A DNA stretch of 56,405 nt, taken from contig DCXP01000044.1 of NCBI GenBank assembly GCA_002327725.1, forward strand, positions 1-56,405, written 5' to 3'. Shown in pieces: positions 6,416 through 15,180 of the stretch (the first letter of the stretch is position 1; every line of letters starts with the position of its first letter). A program made the translations under genes and the position numbers. The notes below the pieces were generated by a model. That model had not been told where the DNA came from. It searched no databases and saw nothing but the letters and a program-made list of their open reading frames with translations. The stretch is from Proteobacteria bacterium UBA2133 (GTDB lineage Bacteria; Pseudomonadota; Gammaproteobacteria; Arenicellales; UBA868).

Positions 6416-9331
6416 ATGACGCAGCACCGCGCAACACTGACCGAACTTGAGATGCATGGCGACTTTATCCGCAGACATATCGGGCCCTCCGATGCGGACA
6501 TCCAGGAAATGCTGGCCGACCTCGGCTGCGCCAGCGTCGACGATCTGATCAATCAGGTCGTTCCTTCCAATATCGTCAGCGAGCGTCCGCTCGAGCTGGA
6601 TACGCCCCGCAGCGAACGGGCAGCCGGCACCTATCTGCGTCACATGCGCCACCGCAACCAGGTCTTCGTCTCCATGATCGGCTGCGGTTACCACGGGACC
6701 GTGATGCCTCCCGTCATCCGTCGGAATGTCTTTGAGAATCCGGACTGGTATACGGCTTACACGCCGTATCAGGCAGAAGTCAGCCAGGGACGGCTCGAAG
6801 TCCTGCTTGGCTTTCAGCAGATGATCTGCGACCTCACCGGAATGGAACTCGCAAATGCCTCGTTGCTCGACGAGGCCACCGCCGGGGCAGAAGCGATGAG
6901 CATGTGCCGGCGGCTGTCCAAGTCCAGATCGAACGTGTTCTTTGTCGATCACCGGGTGCATCCGCAAACCCTCGCCGTCATCAGGACCCGGGCCGGGTTC
7001 ATGGGCTTTGAAATCCTGATCGGTGACCCCGGGGAGGAACTGGCGCGCCGCGAATGCTTCGGCATCCTGCTTCAGTACCCCGCCTCGACCGGCGGCCTGC
7101 ACGACCTTGGCAGCATCATCAGCATGGCGCACGAGAAGAAGGCGCTCGCAGTGGTAGCAGCGGACATCCTCTCGCTGACGCTGGTCAAGCCCCCGGGTGA
7201 GATGGGGGCTGATATCGTCATTGGCAGTTCGCAGCGCTTTGGCGTTCCCATGGGCTACGGCGGACCCCATGCGGCGTTTTTTGCCACCCGTGACGCCCAC
7301 AAACGCTCCATCCCGGGCCGCATTATCGGGGTCTCCAAAGATGCCCAGGGCCGCCCGGCGCTTCGCATGGCCCTGCAGACCCGCGAACAGCATATCCGCC
7401 GGGAGAAAGCGACCAGCAATATCTGCACTGCCCAGGTGCTGCTCGCGAACATTTCAACGCTGTATGCGATGTATCACGGACCCGAAGGATTGCAGACCAT
7501 TGCCAACCGGGTCCATCGGCTCACCTGCATTCTGGCGCAGGGCCTGACCCGGATCGGCTACGAAATCGTCGAGAAGCACTTTTTCGACACCATCGCGGTG
7601 CATGTTCCCGGTCTCGCGGGCAAACTCGCTGCCCGCGCCCGCGAATCACGGATCAATCTTAGGGTGATCGATGCCGATCATCTCGGGATCAGTTTCGATG
7701 AGGCCACCAAGCGCGAAAACCTGCTGAGCCTATGGCGGGTGTTCGATACCCACGCGCATCATCGGCTCGATATTGACGCGCTGGACAGCGAGGTGGAAAG
7801 TGCCATCCCGCCTGAACTTGTGCGAACGGCACCCTATCTCGAGCACGAGATCTTCCATCGCTACCGGTCTGAGACCGAGATGATGCGTTACATGCGCCGC
7901 ACCGCCAGCAAGGACATCAGCCTTGGGCGCTCCATGATCCCGCTCGGCTCATGCACCATGAAACTCAACGCGACCTCCGAACTGCTGCCGATTTCAATCC
8001 GGGATTTCACCAACCTGCACCCCTTCGCGCCGCTGGAGCAGACCCAGGGCTACCAGCAGCTGTTTGAGGAACTCGAAGACATGCTCTGCGAGATCACGGG
8101 CTTCCATGCCATCTCGCTGCAGCCCAATGCCGGTTCACAGGGCGAGTACGCGGGGCTGCTTTGCATCCGGGCCTTTCATGAGGCAAACGGCCAGGGCCAC
8201 CGGGATGTCTGCCTGATTCCCTCTTCGGCGCACGGGACCAACCCCGCCAGCGCCGTAATGGCGGGGATGCGGGTGGTGATCGTCGCCTGTGACGATGCCG
8301 GGAACGTCGATCTCAACGATCTTCGGGATAAAGCCGCGACCCATCAGGAACAGCTCGCCGCACTCATGATCACCTACCCATCTACCCATGGTGTCTTCGA
8401 AGAGCGGATCCGTGATATCTGCCAGATGGTTCATCACCATGGTGGACAGGTGTACATGGACGGGGCCAACCTCAATGCGCTGGTGGGGATCTGCAGGCCG
8501 GCCGAGGTCGGCGCGGATGTCGCGCATATCAACCTGCACAAAACTTTCGCCATCCCCCACGGAGGAGGCGGTCCCGGCATGGGGCCGATCGGTGTGCTAT
8601 CGCACCTTGCGCCTTACCTGCCTGATCATGTGATGGTCGAGGGTGTTAACCCGGCGTCCGGAGGCCGCGCCACGATTGGCCAGGTCTCTGCTGCCCCGTG
8701 GGGCTCCGCCAGCATTCTTCCCATCTCCTGGGCCTACATTGCGCTGCTCGGTGCATCGGGGCTGCGCCGGGCCACCGAAATCGCGATCCTCAACGCCAAT
8801 TACGTGGCCAAACGCCTCAACGCCCACTATCCCGTGGTTTACACCGGGAAGAACGGCCTGGTGGCCCACGAATGTATCGTCGATCTTTCAGCAATACGCG
8901 AATCCTGCGGGATTACCGTTGAGGATGTTGCCAAACGGCTGATGGATTACGGCTTTCATGCGCCGACGATGGCATGGCCGGTGCCGGATACCTTCATGAT
9001 CGAACCCACCGAAAGCGAGTCCAGGGACGAACTCGACCGGTTCTGCGACGCCTTGATCTCCATCCGGGAGGAAATTGCCGAGATCGAATCCGGCAAGCAG
9101 GATGCCGACGATAATCTGCTTAAAAATGCTCCTCACTCTCTGCATCTTCTGACCCAGGGTGAATGGAACCGGCCTTACCCCATTGAAGCGGCCTTTTTTC
9201 CCTCCATTGCCACACGGCGCGAGAAGTACTGGCCCCCGGTTGGGCGCGTAGACAACGTCCAGGGTGATAAAACACTGGTGTGCAGCTGTCCACCCATTGA
9301 CTATTACGAACAGGAGCCAGAAGCACCGTGA
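6416..9331 (+). CDS. gcvP: Glycine dehydrogenase (decarboxylating), single-chain P protein
   Basis: PLP enzyme (971 aa) that decarboxylates glycine and loads the aminomethyl group on GcvH. Full-length GcvP has two homologous halves; here the N-terminal half starts with FIRRHIGPSDADIQEML and the C-terminal half carries the PLP lysine, Lys709, in NLHKTFAIPHGGGGPG. SLGRSMIPLGSCTMKLN and SSAHGTNPASA are also classic. A fused chain is the usual form in gammaproteobacteria and eukaryotes, while many Gram-positives and archaea split it. It is 21 bases downstream of gcvH, and its TGA overlaps the GTG of lipA. With the sarcosine/dimethylglycine-type genes at 15-32 kb it could finish the breakdown of N-methylated glycines. 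Confidence 0.97.
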   Translation: MTQHRATLTELEMHGDFIRRHIGPSDADIQEMLADLGCASVDDLINQVVPSNIVSERPLELDTPRSERAAGTYLRHMRHRNQVFVSMIGCGYHGTVMPPVIRRNVFENPDWYTAYTPYQAEVSQGRLEVLLGFQQMICDLTGMELANASLLDEATAGAEAMSMCRRLSKSRSNVFFVDHRVHPQTLAVIRTRAGFMGFEILIGDPGEELARRECFGILLQYPASTGGLHDLGSIISMAHEKKALAVVAADILSLTLVKPPGEMGADIVIGSSQRFGVPMGYGGPHAAFFATRDAHKRSIPGRIIGVSKDAQGRPALRMALQTREQHIRREKATSNICTAQVLLANISTLYAMYHGPEGLQTIANRVHRLTCILAQGLTRIGYEIVEKHFFDTIAVHVPGLAGKLAARARESRINLRVIDADHLGISFDEATKRENLLSLWRVFDTHAHHRLDIDALDSEVESAIPPELVRTAPYLEHEIFHRYRSETEMMRYMRRTASKDISLGRSMIPLGSCTMKLNATSELLPISIRDFTNLHPFAPLEQTQGYQQLFEELEDMLCEITGFHAISLQPNAGSQGEYAGLLCIRAFHEANGQGHRDVCLIPSSAHGTNPASAVMAGMRVVIVACDDAGNVDLNDLRDKAATHQEQLAALMITYPSTHGVFEERIRDICQMVHHHGGQVYMDGANLNALVGICRPAEVGADVAHINLHKTFAIPHGGGGPGMGPIGVLSHLAPYLPDHVMVEGVNPASGGRATIGQVSAAPWGSASILPISWAYIALLGASGLRRATEIAILNANYVAKRLNAHYPVVYTGKNGLVAHECIVDLSAIRESCGITVEDVAKRLMDYGFHAPTMAWPVPDTFMIEPTESESRDELDRFCDALISIREEIAEIESGKQDADDNLLKNAPHSLHLLTQGEWNRPYPIEAAFFPSIATRREKYWPPVGRVDNVQGDKTLVCSCPPIDYYEQEPEAP

Positions 9332-10275
9332 GCAAATATGGAAGTGCCAACGCCGAACAGAAGGTCGCCCGGGTCCCGGTCAAATTCGCCCCGACGGAAC
9401 GCAACGAGCGCCTGAAAAAGCCCGCCTGGATCAGGGCGCGTTTCCCGGGCACCCCGGAGGTCGCGCGTTTGAAAAAGACTCTTCGCCAGCGCGGGCTGAA
9501 TACGGTTTGCGAAGAAGCGGGTTGTCCCAACCTCGGGGAATGTTTCGGCAACGGCACCGCGGCATTCATGATTCTGGGTGACATCTGCACCCGCCGCTGC
9601 CCGTTTTGTGATGTGGCGCATGGCCGGCCGCAACCGGTCGACACAGAAGAAGTCACGCGGCTGGCGGAGACCGTCCGCCAGATGGGCTTAAGTTATGTGG
9701 TGGTGACGTCCGTTGACCGTGATGACCTGCGCGATGGCGGCGCACGGCATTTTGCTGACTGCGTCGGCGCGCTGAGAGCCGCCTGCCCGAAACTCGAGAT
9801 CGAAATTCTCACTCCGGACTTTCGGGCGCGCACCGAAGTAGCGCTGAATCTTCTGGGTACGCAACTGCCCGATATCTTCAACCACAACCTTGAGACGGTA
9901 CCCCGCCTTTATAAACGGGTCCGGCCGGGTGCGGATTACCAGCACTCGCTGAGCCTCCTTAAGGCCTTTGCCGAACGATTCCGGGGCGTGCCAACCAAAT
10001 CCGGCCTGATGCTGGGGCTTGGAGAAGACATCGAAGAGGCCGAGTCCGTGATGCGCGACCTTCGCCAGCACGGCGTGAGCCTGCTGACACTGGGCCAGTA
10101 CCTTCAGCCCACCAGGCATCACCTGCCTGTCGAGCGCTACCTATCCCCGGCCGAATTTGAATCATTGGCTGAAACCGGCTACCAGATGGGCTTTGTCCAC
10201 GTGGCGTCGGCAGCCATGGTGCGCTCCTCCTATCACGCCGACCAGCAGGCGAAAGCCGCTAACGGGCACGCTTAG
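9328..10275 (+). CDS. lipA: Lipoyl synthase
   Basis: Radical SAM enzyme (315 aa) that inserts two sulphurs into octanoyl groups on GcvH and the 2-oxoacid dehydrogenases. Both clusters are visible: the auxiliary cluster cysteines 61, 66 and 72 (CEEAGCPNLGEC) and the radical SAM CX3CX2C at 87, 91 and 94 (CTRRCPFC). The C-terminal RSSYHAD motif, whose serine ligates the auxiliary cluster, is present. The GTG start overlaps the gcvP stop, so expression is tied to the lipoate-dependent glycine cleavage system. No lipB was seen in the window; it is probably elsewhere. Confidence 0.96.
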   Translation: MSKYGSANAEQKVARVPVKFAPTERNERLKKPAWIRARFPGTPEVARLKKTLRQRGLNTVCEEAGCPNLGECFGNGTAAFMILGDICTRRCPFCDVAHGRPQPVDTEEVTRLAETVRQMGLSYVVVTSVDRDDLRDGGARHFADCVGALRAACPKLEIEILTPDFRARTEVALNLLGTQLPDIFNHNLETVPRLYKRVRPGADYQHSLSLLKAFAERFRGVPTKSGLMLGLGEDIEEAESVMRDLRQHGVSLLTLGQYLQPTRHHLPVERYLSPAEFESLAETGYQMGFVHVASAAMVRSSYHADQQAKAANGHA

Positions 10276-10542
10276 GACGGGCGAAACAGTATTTTCGGCC
10301 CTGTTTTGCGAGGCTTTTGCCGAATCTGTTACCGGACCGAGTCTTGTCCAATATGGATTGTTATCAATTTCTGGCGAATTTTGGGAAGAATTGGGTTCAA
10401 AAACACTACGGTATCGAGTTAAAGTTAAGGTAACACTTGCGGTTTGGGTTTCCAATCACTGCTTTTGCTGGGGTGAGATTTGAAATATTGGAAAGCGCAG
10501 GTGACCAACAACCGACACTCACCAAGTGAGGGAGGAAACGTA
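10276..10542. other. Intergenic region between lipA and aapJ, with a weak terminator-like hairpin
   Basis: No credible gene lies in these 267 bases. Just after the lipA stop, GGGC-GAAA (10279-10286) can pair with TTTC-G-GCCC (10293-10301) with one bulge and is followed by TGTTTT, a plausible but weak terminator for the gcv operon. The rest is relatively AT-rich and must hold the aapJ promoter, although I found no strong -35/-10 pair. Confidence 0.4.
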
Positions 10543-11562
10543 ATGAGACAAAAAACGACTGCTGTTCTGTCGGCTGCCGCGCTGGTGCTTGGCATGGCCG
10601 GCACTGCGCAGGCAGGCACCCTTGAGGATGTGCAGAGCCGGGGTGTCCTCCGCTGCGTGGTCAGCACCGGCATCGCGGGCTTTGCCCAGCCGGACGCCAG
10701 TGGCGTCTGGGGCGGTTTTGATATCGACTTCTGTCGCGCCACGGCAGCCGCTGTACTGGGCGATGCCGGCAAGATCGAAGCCGTAACTTCCACCGGTAAA
10801 ACCCGCTTCACCAAACTGAACGCGGGTGAAGGCGACGTACTGTGGCGCAACACCACGATCACCTTCTCGCGTGACGTTGGCGTCAAGCTGCGTTTCCATG
10901 GTGTCAACTACTACGACGGTCAGGGTTTCATGGTCAAGAAGAGCCTTGGTGTCAGCAGCGCCAGTGAACTCGACGGCGCCTCGGTCTGCATCCAGACCGG
11001 CACCACGACCGAGCTTAACCTGGCGGATTACTTCTCCTCCAACGGAATGAAGTATGAGCCGGTCACCATCGAGACCAACGACGAAGCACGCCAGAACTAT
11101 GAGGGCGACCGTTGCGACGTGTATACCACCGATGCTTCCGGTCTTGCATCGACCCGCTCAGCGCTGCCGGATCCCGACGCCCATATGGTGCTTCCTGAGA
11201 TTATCTCCAAGGAGCCCCTGGGCCCGGCGACCCGCCACGGCGACGACCAGTGGTCCGACATCGTGACTTGGGTGCTGAACGCCACGATCACGGCTGAAGA
11301 ACTGGGTGTTACCAGCTCCAACGTTGATGAGATGAAAGGTTCCAACAACCCTGAAGTCCGGCGCCTCCTGGGCGTGGACGGAAGCCAGGGTTCGGAACTG
11401 GGTCTTTCGAACGACTGGGCCTACCAGATCATCAAACAGGTCGGCAACTACGGCGAAATCTTTGAGCGCAACATCGGCGTGAATACCCCCCTGGGTATCG
11501 CGCGCGGCCTCAACGCCCTGTGGACCGATGGCGGGCTGATCTACTCGCCGCCCTTCCGCTAA
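10543..11562 (+). CDS. aapJ: General L-amino acid ABC transporter, periplasmic binding protein
   Basis: Periplasmic binding protein (339 aa) of the Aap/Bzt polar amino acid transporter. A Sec signal peptide (MRQKTTAVLSAAALVLGMAG, cleavage near AQA-G) is followed by the AapJ pattern LEDVQSRGVLRCVVSTGIAGFAQPD, GFDIDFCRA, and a conserved C-terminus ending GGLIYSPPFR. The ATG at 10543 is chosen because a strong GAGGGAGGAAA site precedes it and the signal peptide begins there; an upstream in-frame ATG at 10480 is rejected. A strong hairpin follows the stop, as often seen where the binding protein must be made in excess over the permeases. Confidence 0.93.
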   Translation: MRQKTTAVLSAAALVLGMAGTAQAGTLEDVQSRGVLRCVVSTGIAGFAQPDASGVWGGFDIDFCRATAAAVLGDAGKIEAVTSTGKTRFTKLNAGEGDVLWRNTTITFSRDVGVKLRFHGVNYYDGQGFMVKKSLGVSSASELDGASVCIQTGTTTELNLADYFSSNGMKYEPVTIETNDEARQNYEGDRCDVYTTDASGLASTRSALPDPDAHMVLPEIISKEPLGPATRHGDDQWSDIVTWVLNATITAEELGVTSSNVDEMKGSNNPEVRRLLGVDGSQGSELGLSNDWAYQIIKQVGNYGEIFERNIGVNTPLGIARGLNALWTDGGLIYSPPFR

Positions 11563-11591
11563 GCCGGAAACTGCTGTTTTTAGTTGTAACC

Positions 11592-11621
11592 GCACCGGAA
11601 GCCCTGCGGGGCTTCCGGTGC
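11592..11621 (+). terminator. Intercistronic hairpin between aapJ and aapQ
   Basis: A perfect 13-bp stem (GCACCGGAAGCCC with GGGCTTCCGGTGC) closes a TGCG tetraloop. It has no following T run, so it is more likely a partial terminator or 3'-end RNA-stabilising element than a full terminator. It would let aapJ be expressed above aapQMP. Confidence 0.75.
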
Positions 11622-11679
11622 ACCGTAGCAATTGGACTGCGCTAACGCCTCCAATCCACAAGGACCCCGCGCCGACGCA

Positions 11680-12873
11680 ATGATCCAGCCTGCTCCGAGT
11701 ACCTCCAATCCCCTGCTGCGGCTTTGGCGTAACCAGGAATCGCGCGGCGTCATTATCCAAATTCTGACCATGGTGGTGTTGTTCGCCTTCATGGCCGCCA
11801 TCGCCCGTAATGTGGTGATCAACCTCGAAGCTGTCGGCAAGGAGTTCAGCTTCGGATTTCTACTGTGGCCGGCCGCTTACGATATCGGCTTTTCGCCTTT
11901 CCTCGAGTACACCAACCAGTCCACTCATTTGCGTGCCGCCGTCGTAGGACTCCTTAACACGCTGCTGGTAGCCTTCTGGGGCTGCATCCTCGCAACGATG
12001 CTCGGGTTTATCCTCGGCATCATGCGCCTTTCCAGCAACTGGCTGGTCAGCAAGATCTCTTACGTCTACGTGGAGTTCCTGCGTAATGTGCCGATACTGA
12101 TTCACATCCTGGCCATTTATTCCATCGTGGTGACACTGTTGCCCCCGGCCAAAAAAGCAATCAACGTCGGGGCGGACGCATTTTTTCTTTCCAACCGGGG
12201 CTTTTACGTACCTTCTCCGGTATTCGAAGATGGCGCAACGTTTGTAGGCATCGTCATCCTGATCAGCATCACACTGGTTTTCTTTTTCAAGCGCTGGGCG
12301 CATCGCACCCAGGACGAGACCGGAAAGATCTATCCGGTGCTCTGGATCTCGATCGCGATTCTCATTGCACTGCCCGGCATCGCCTTTCTCGCCACCGGGG
12401 CACCGCTGTCCTGGGACATACCAGTACTCAAGGGCTTTAATTTCAAAGGGGGCATGGCCATCAAGCCCGAGTTTCTCGCGCTCTGGCTAGGGCTCTCGAT
12501 GTACACGGCGTGCTTTATTGCTGAGATTGTCCGGGCGGGAATCGTGGCTGTCAGTCATGGACAGAGCGAAGCGGCTTTTGCACTCGGTCTGCGGCCGAAC
12601 CGCACCCTGCAGCTCATCATTATTCCGCAGGCGTTGCGGGTCATCGTACCGCCTTTGTGCAGCCAGTATCTCAACCTGACCAAGAACTCGTCCCTCGCGA
12701 TCGCCATCGGCTATATGGATATCACGGCAACGCTGGGCGGCATTAGCCTGATGCAGACTGGCAAGGAGATGGAGACCATGCTGATCGTCATGGGCGTCTA
12801 TCTGCTGATCTCGCTGCTGATCTCTGCCTTCATGAACTGGTTTAACCACCGCATCAAGCTCACCGAGCGCTAG
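11680..12873 (+). CDS. aapQ: General L-amino acid ABC transporter, permease AapQ
   Basis: Inner membrane permease (397 aa) of the His/Glu/Gln/Arg/opine family, forming the channel with AapM. It is long for the family, as AapQ proteins are, because of an insert between the first helices and the core. The EAA loop (EAAFALGLRPNRTLQLIIIPQALRVI split over residues about 302-330) and the LTKNSSLA segment that follows are typical. The ATG at 11680 (MIQPAPSTSN) is preferred over an in-frame ATG at 11632, which lies close to the aapJ/aapQ hairpin. It lies 9 bases upstream of aapM. Confidence 0.92.
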   Translation: MIQPAPSTSNPLLRLWRNQESRGVIIQILTMVVLFAFMAAIARNVVINLEAVGKEFSFGFLLWPAAYDIGFSPFLEYTNQSTHLRAAVVGLLNTLLVAFWGCILATMLGFILGIMRLSSNWLVSKISYVYVEFLRNVPILIHILAIYSIVVTLLPPAKKAINVGADAFFLSNRGFYVPSPVFEDGATFVGIVILISITLVFFFKRWAHRTQDETGKIYPVLWISIAILIALPGIAFLATGAPLSWDIPVLKGFNFKGGMAIKPEFLALWLGLSMYTACFIAEIVRAGIVAVSHGQSEAAFALGLRPNRTLQLIIIPQALRVIVPPLCSQYLNLTKNSSLAIAIGYMDITATLGGISLMQTGKEMETMLIVMGVYLLISLLISAFMNWFNHRIKLTER

Positions 12874-12882
12874 GGGCGCCGC

Positions 12883-14001
12883 ATGTCTGAAAGTTCGCAT
12901 TACGCTCCGGGCACCCACCCCGATCTGCCGCCGCCGGCACGCACCACTGGCATGGTCGGATGGGTGCGGGGCAACCTGCTGTCTTCACCGCTCAATGTGG
13001 CGCTGACGCTGTTGTCGATCTGGCTCTTGTGGTCAATCCTGCCGCCTGCCATCCACTGGCTCTTCACCGAGGCGGTCTGGACCGCGAAGGACAGAAAGGA
13101 ATGCTGGGCATTGATGGATGCACCGAGGGACGCTGCATGCTGGGCATTCATCCGCGGCAGTTTTGAGCTTTTTGTCTATGGCTGGTTTCCCGAGCCCGAA
13201 CGATGGCGGGTCAATCTGACCTTCATCCTGTTTATTGCCGCCATTTTCGGTGGCCTTCGGGAAAATATCCCAGGCAAGAAATACTGGCTGATTTTCGCAG
13301 CGGCCTACCCTTTCATCGCCGCATGGCTTTTGCTTGGCGGGTTTGGCCTGGAGCCCGTTGGCACCAACAAACTCGGCGGTATCCTCCTGACCCTGGTGGT
13401 CGCCGTGACCGGGATCGCCTTCTCACTGCCGATCGGCATCGCGCTGGCGCTCGGAAGACGCTCCAAGCTGCCGGCTTTACGAGGTGTATGCGTCATCTTT
13501 ATCGAATTTATTCGCGGCGTGCCCTTAATCACCCTGCTTTTTGTCGCATCGACCATGCTGACCTATTTTCTGCCACCGGGATCAACTTTTGATCTTCTGA
13601 TGCGGGTGCTGATCATGGTCACGCTCTTTGCTTCTGCCTACATTGCCGAAGTGGTCCGTGGCGGCCTGCAGGGCCTTTCGGCCGGGCAGTACGAGGCTGC
13701 AGATTCTCTGGGTTTGAGTTACTGGAGAGCTCACCAGTTGGTGATCCTCCCGCAGGCGCTGAAAATCTCGATCCCGGGCATCGTCAATACCTTTATCGGT
13801 TCTTTCAAGGACTCTGTGCTGGTCCTCATTATCGGGATGATGGATATCCTGGGCCTTGGCAGGGCCCGCCTGAACGACCCCGACTGGCTGGGCCTTGCGC
13901 CGGAACTCTATATCTTTATCTCCCTGTTTTTCTTCATCAGCTGCTTTTCGATGTCGCGCTACTCATTGAGCCTCGAGAAGAAACTGCACACGGGTCACTA
14001 A
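12883..14001 (+). CDS. aapM: General L-amino acid ABC transporter, permease AapM
   Basis: Second permease (372 aa) of the Aap system. It has an N-terminal segment with a helix at about residues 35-55, several further helices, then the conserved core VEFIRGVPLITLLF (here FIEFIRGVP), RGGLQGLSAGQYEAADSLGLSYW and the EAA-loop LPQALKISIPGIVNTFIGSFKDS. Pairing of two unequal permeases with one ATPase (next gene) and one binding protein is the hallmark of Aap/Bzt transporters. It is 29 bases upstream of aapP. Confidence 0.92.
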   Translation: MSESSHYAPGTHPDLPPPARTTGMVGWVRGNLLSSPLNVALTLLSIWLLWSILPPAIHWLFTEAVWTAKDRKECWALMDAPRDAACWAFIRGSFELFVYGWFPEPERWRVNLTFILFIAAIFGGLRENIPGKKYWLIFAAAYPFIAAWLLLGGFGLEPVGTNKLGGILLTLVVAVTGIAFSLPIGIALALGRRSKLPALRGVCVIFIEFIRGVPLITLLFVASTMLTYFLPPGSTFDLLMRVLIMVTLFASAYIAEVVRGGLQGLSAGQYEAADSLGLSYWRAHQLVILPQALKISIPGIVNTFIGSFKDSVLVLIIGMMDILGLGRARLNDPDWLGLAPELYIFISLFFFISCFSMSRYSLSLEKKLHTGH

Positions 14002-14030
14002 ACATGTTCCCAACCGGACGGACTTAAATC

Positions 14031-14819
14031 ATGAACCAGGAAACAACGCCAGTATCCACCCAGCCACGGCTGGACCCCTCTGATGCGAAAATCATTTCGA
14101 TAAAAGGCATGCATAAATGGTTTGGCGACTTTCATGTTCTGAAAGATATCAACCTTGAGGTAGCCCGCTCCGAGCGCATTGTCATCTGCGGGCCCTCGGG
14201 CTCCGGAAAGTCCACCCTGATTCGATGCATCAACCGCCTTGAAGAGCACCAGCAGGGGTCGATCGTCGTTGACGGCACCGAACTCACGCAGGATCTTAAG
14301 AATATCGAAATTATCCGCTCTGAAGTCGGCATGGTTTTTCAGCAGTTCAACCTGTTCCCGCACCTGACTGTCCTCGACAACGTCATGCTCGCACCGATCT
14401 GGGTGCGTAAACTCCCAAGGGCGGAAGCGGCAGAACAGGCGATGCAGTACCTTGAGCGGGTAAAGATTCCAGAACAGGCTGCCAAATACCCGGGTCAGCT
14501 CTCCGGTGGCCAGCAGCAGCGTGTCGCCATCGCGCGTTCACTGTGCATGAATCCACGGATCATGCTGTTTGACGAGCCGACCTCAGCGCTTGATCCCGAG
14601 ATGATCAAGGAAGTTCTTGACGTCATGATTGAACTTGCCGAAAGCGGCATGACCATGCTGGTGGTGACCCATGAGATGGGCTTTGCCACGGCGGTTGCCC
14701 ATCGGGTGATCTTCATGGACGAGGGCGAGATCATCGAACAAAAGCCACCGCGTGAATTTTTCGAAAATCCTGAGCACGAGCGCACCAAGCTCTTCCTGAG
14801 TCAGATCCTGCACCACTAG
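14031..14819 (+). CDS. aapP: General L-amino acid ABC transporter, ATP-binding protein
   Basis: Cytoplasmic ATPase (262 aa). Walker A is GPSGSGKST (residues 54-62), the Q-loop follows at VFQQFNLF, the signature is LSGGQQQR, Walker B is IMLFDEPTSALD and the switch histidine is in VVTHEMGFA. It is close to GlnQ/AapP proteins and completes the aapJQMP operon. The gene ends 8 bases before the end of the truncated cytochrome remnant on the other strand, so the aap operon is the last intact core block before the accessory region. Confidence 0.95.
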   Translation: MNQETTPVSTQPRLDPSDAKIISIKGMHKWFGDFHVLKDINLEVARSERIVICGPSGSGKSTLIRCINRLEEHQQGSIVVDGTELTQDLKNIEIIRSEVGMVFQQFNLFPHLTVLDNVMLAPIWVRKLPRAEAAEQAMQYLERVKIPEQAAKYPGQLSGGQQQRVAIARSLCMNPRIMLFDEPTSALDPEMIKEVLDVMIELAESGMTMLVVTHEMGFATAVAHRVIFMDEGEIIEQKPPREFFENPEHERTKLFLSQILHH

Positions 14820-14826
14820 GCCGGGT

Positions 14827-15180
14827 TTAAGCCTTTTCCTCGTCCCACCCTTCAGGCAGTTGGTGGGCGATTCCCTGGTGACAATCTATACAGGTCTGAC
14901 CCTCTTGCATCGCCCGTTTCATCTTCATGCGCCCCTTGCGCAACTGCTCATGAAAGCCCGTGGCTTCAAATGAGTGGCAGTTACAGCACTCACGCGAGTC
15001 AGAAGCCTTCATCTGCGCCCATGCCTTGCGCCCAAGCTGAAAGCGCTTGGCCTCGAACTTGTCTACCGTGTCGCTGCTCCCCAGAGCCCAGTGAAAGCGT
15101 TCATTGGCCGCCGGTACCTTACGGACGATCTTGTGCAGCCAGGGCTTGGGCAGGTGCCAGGCAAGTTCAGCGAAACGGCA
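14827..15180 (-). pseudogene. 3' remnant of a NapC/NirT-type multihaem cytochrome c
   Basis: Reading the minus strand from 15180 gives about 117 codons of the C-terminal part of a NapC/NirT/TorC-type quinol-oxidising cytochrome: LAWHLPKPWLHKIVRKVPA, HWALGSSDTVDKFE, then the two last haem motifs CCNCH and CIDCH in MKASDSRECCNCHSF and GQTCIDCHQGIAHQLP. The membrane anchor and first haem sites are missing. The frame is closed at its 5' side by the TGA of the neighbouring SDR gene, so the gene was cut there by a rearrangement. A short internal ATG at 15012 opens a 61-codon frame, but a working product is unlikely. Confidence 0.85.
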
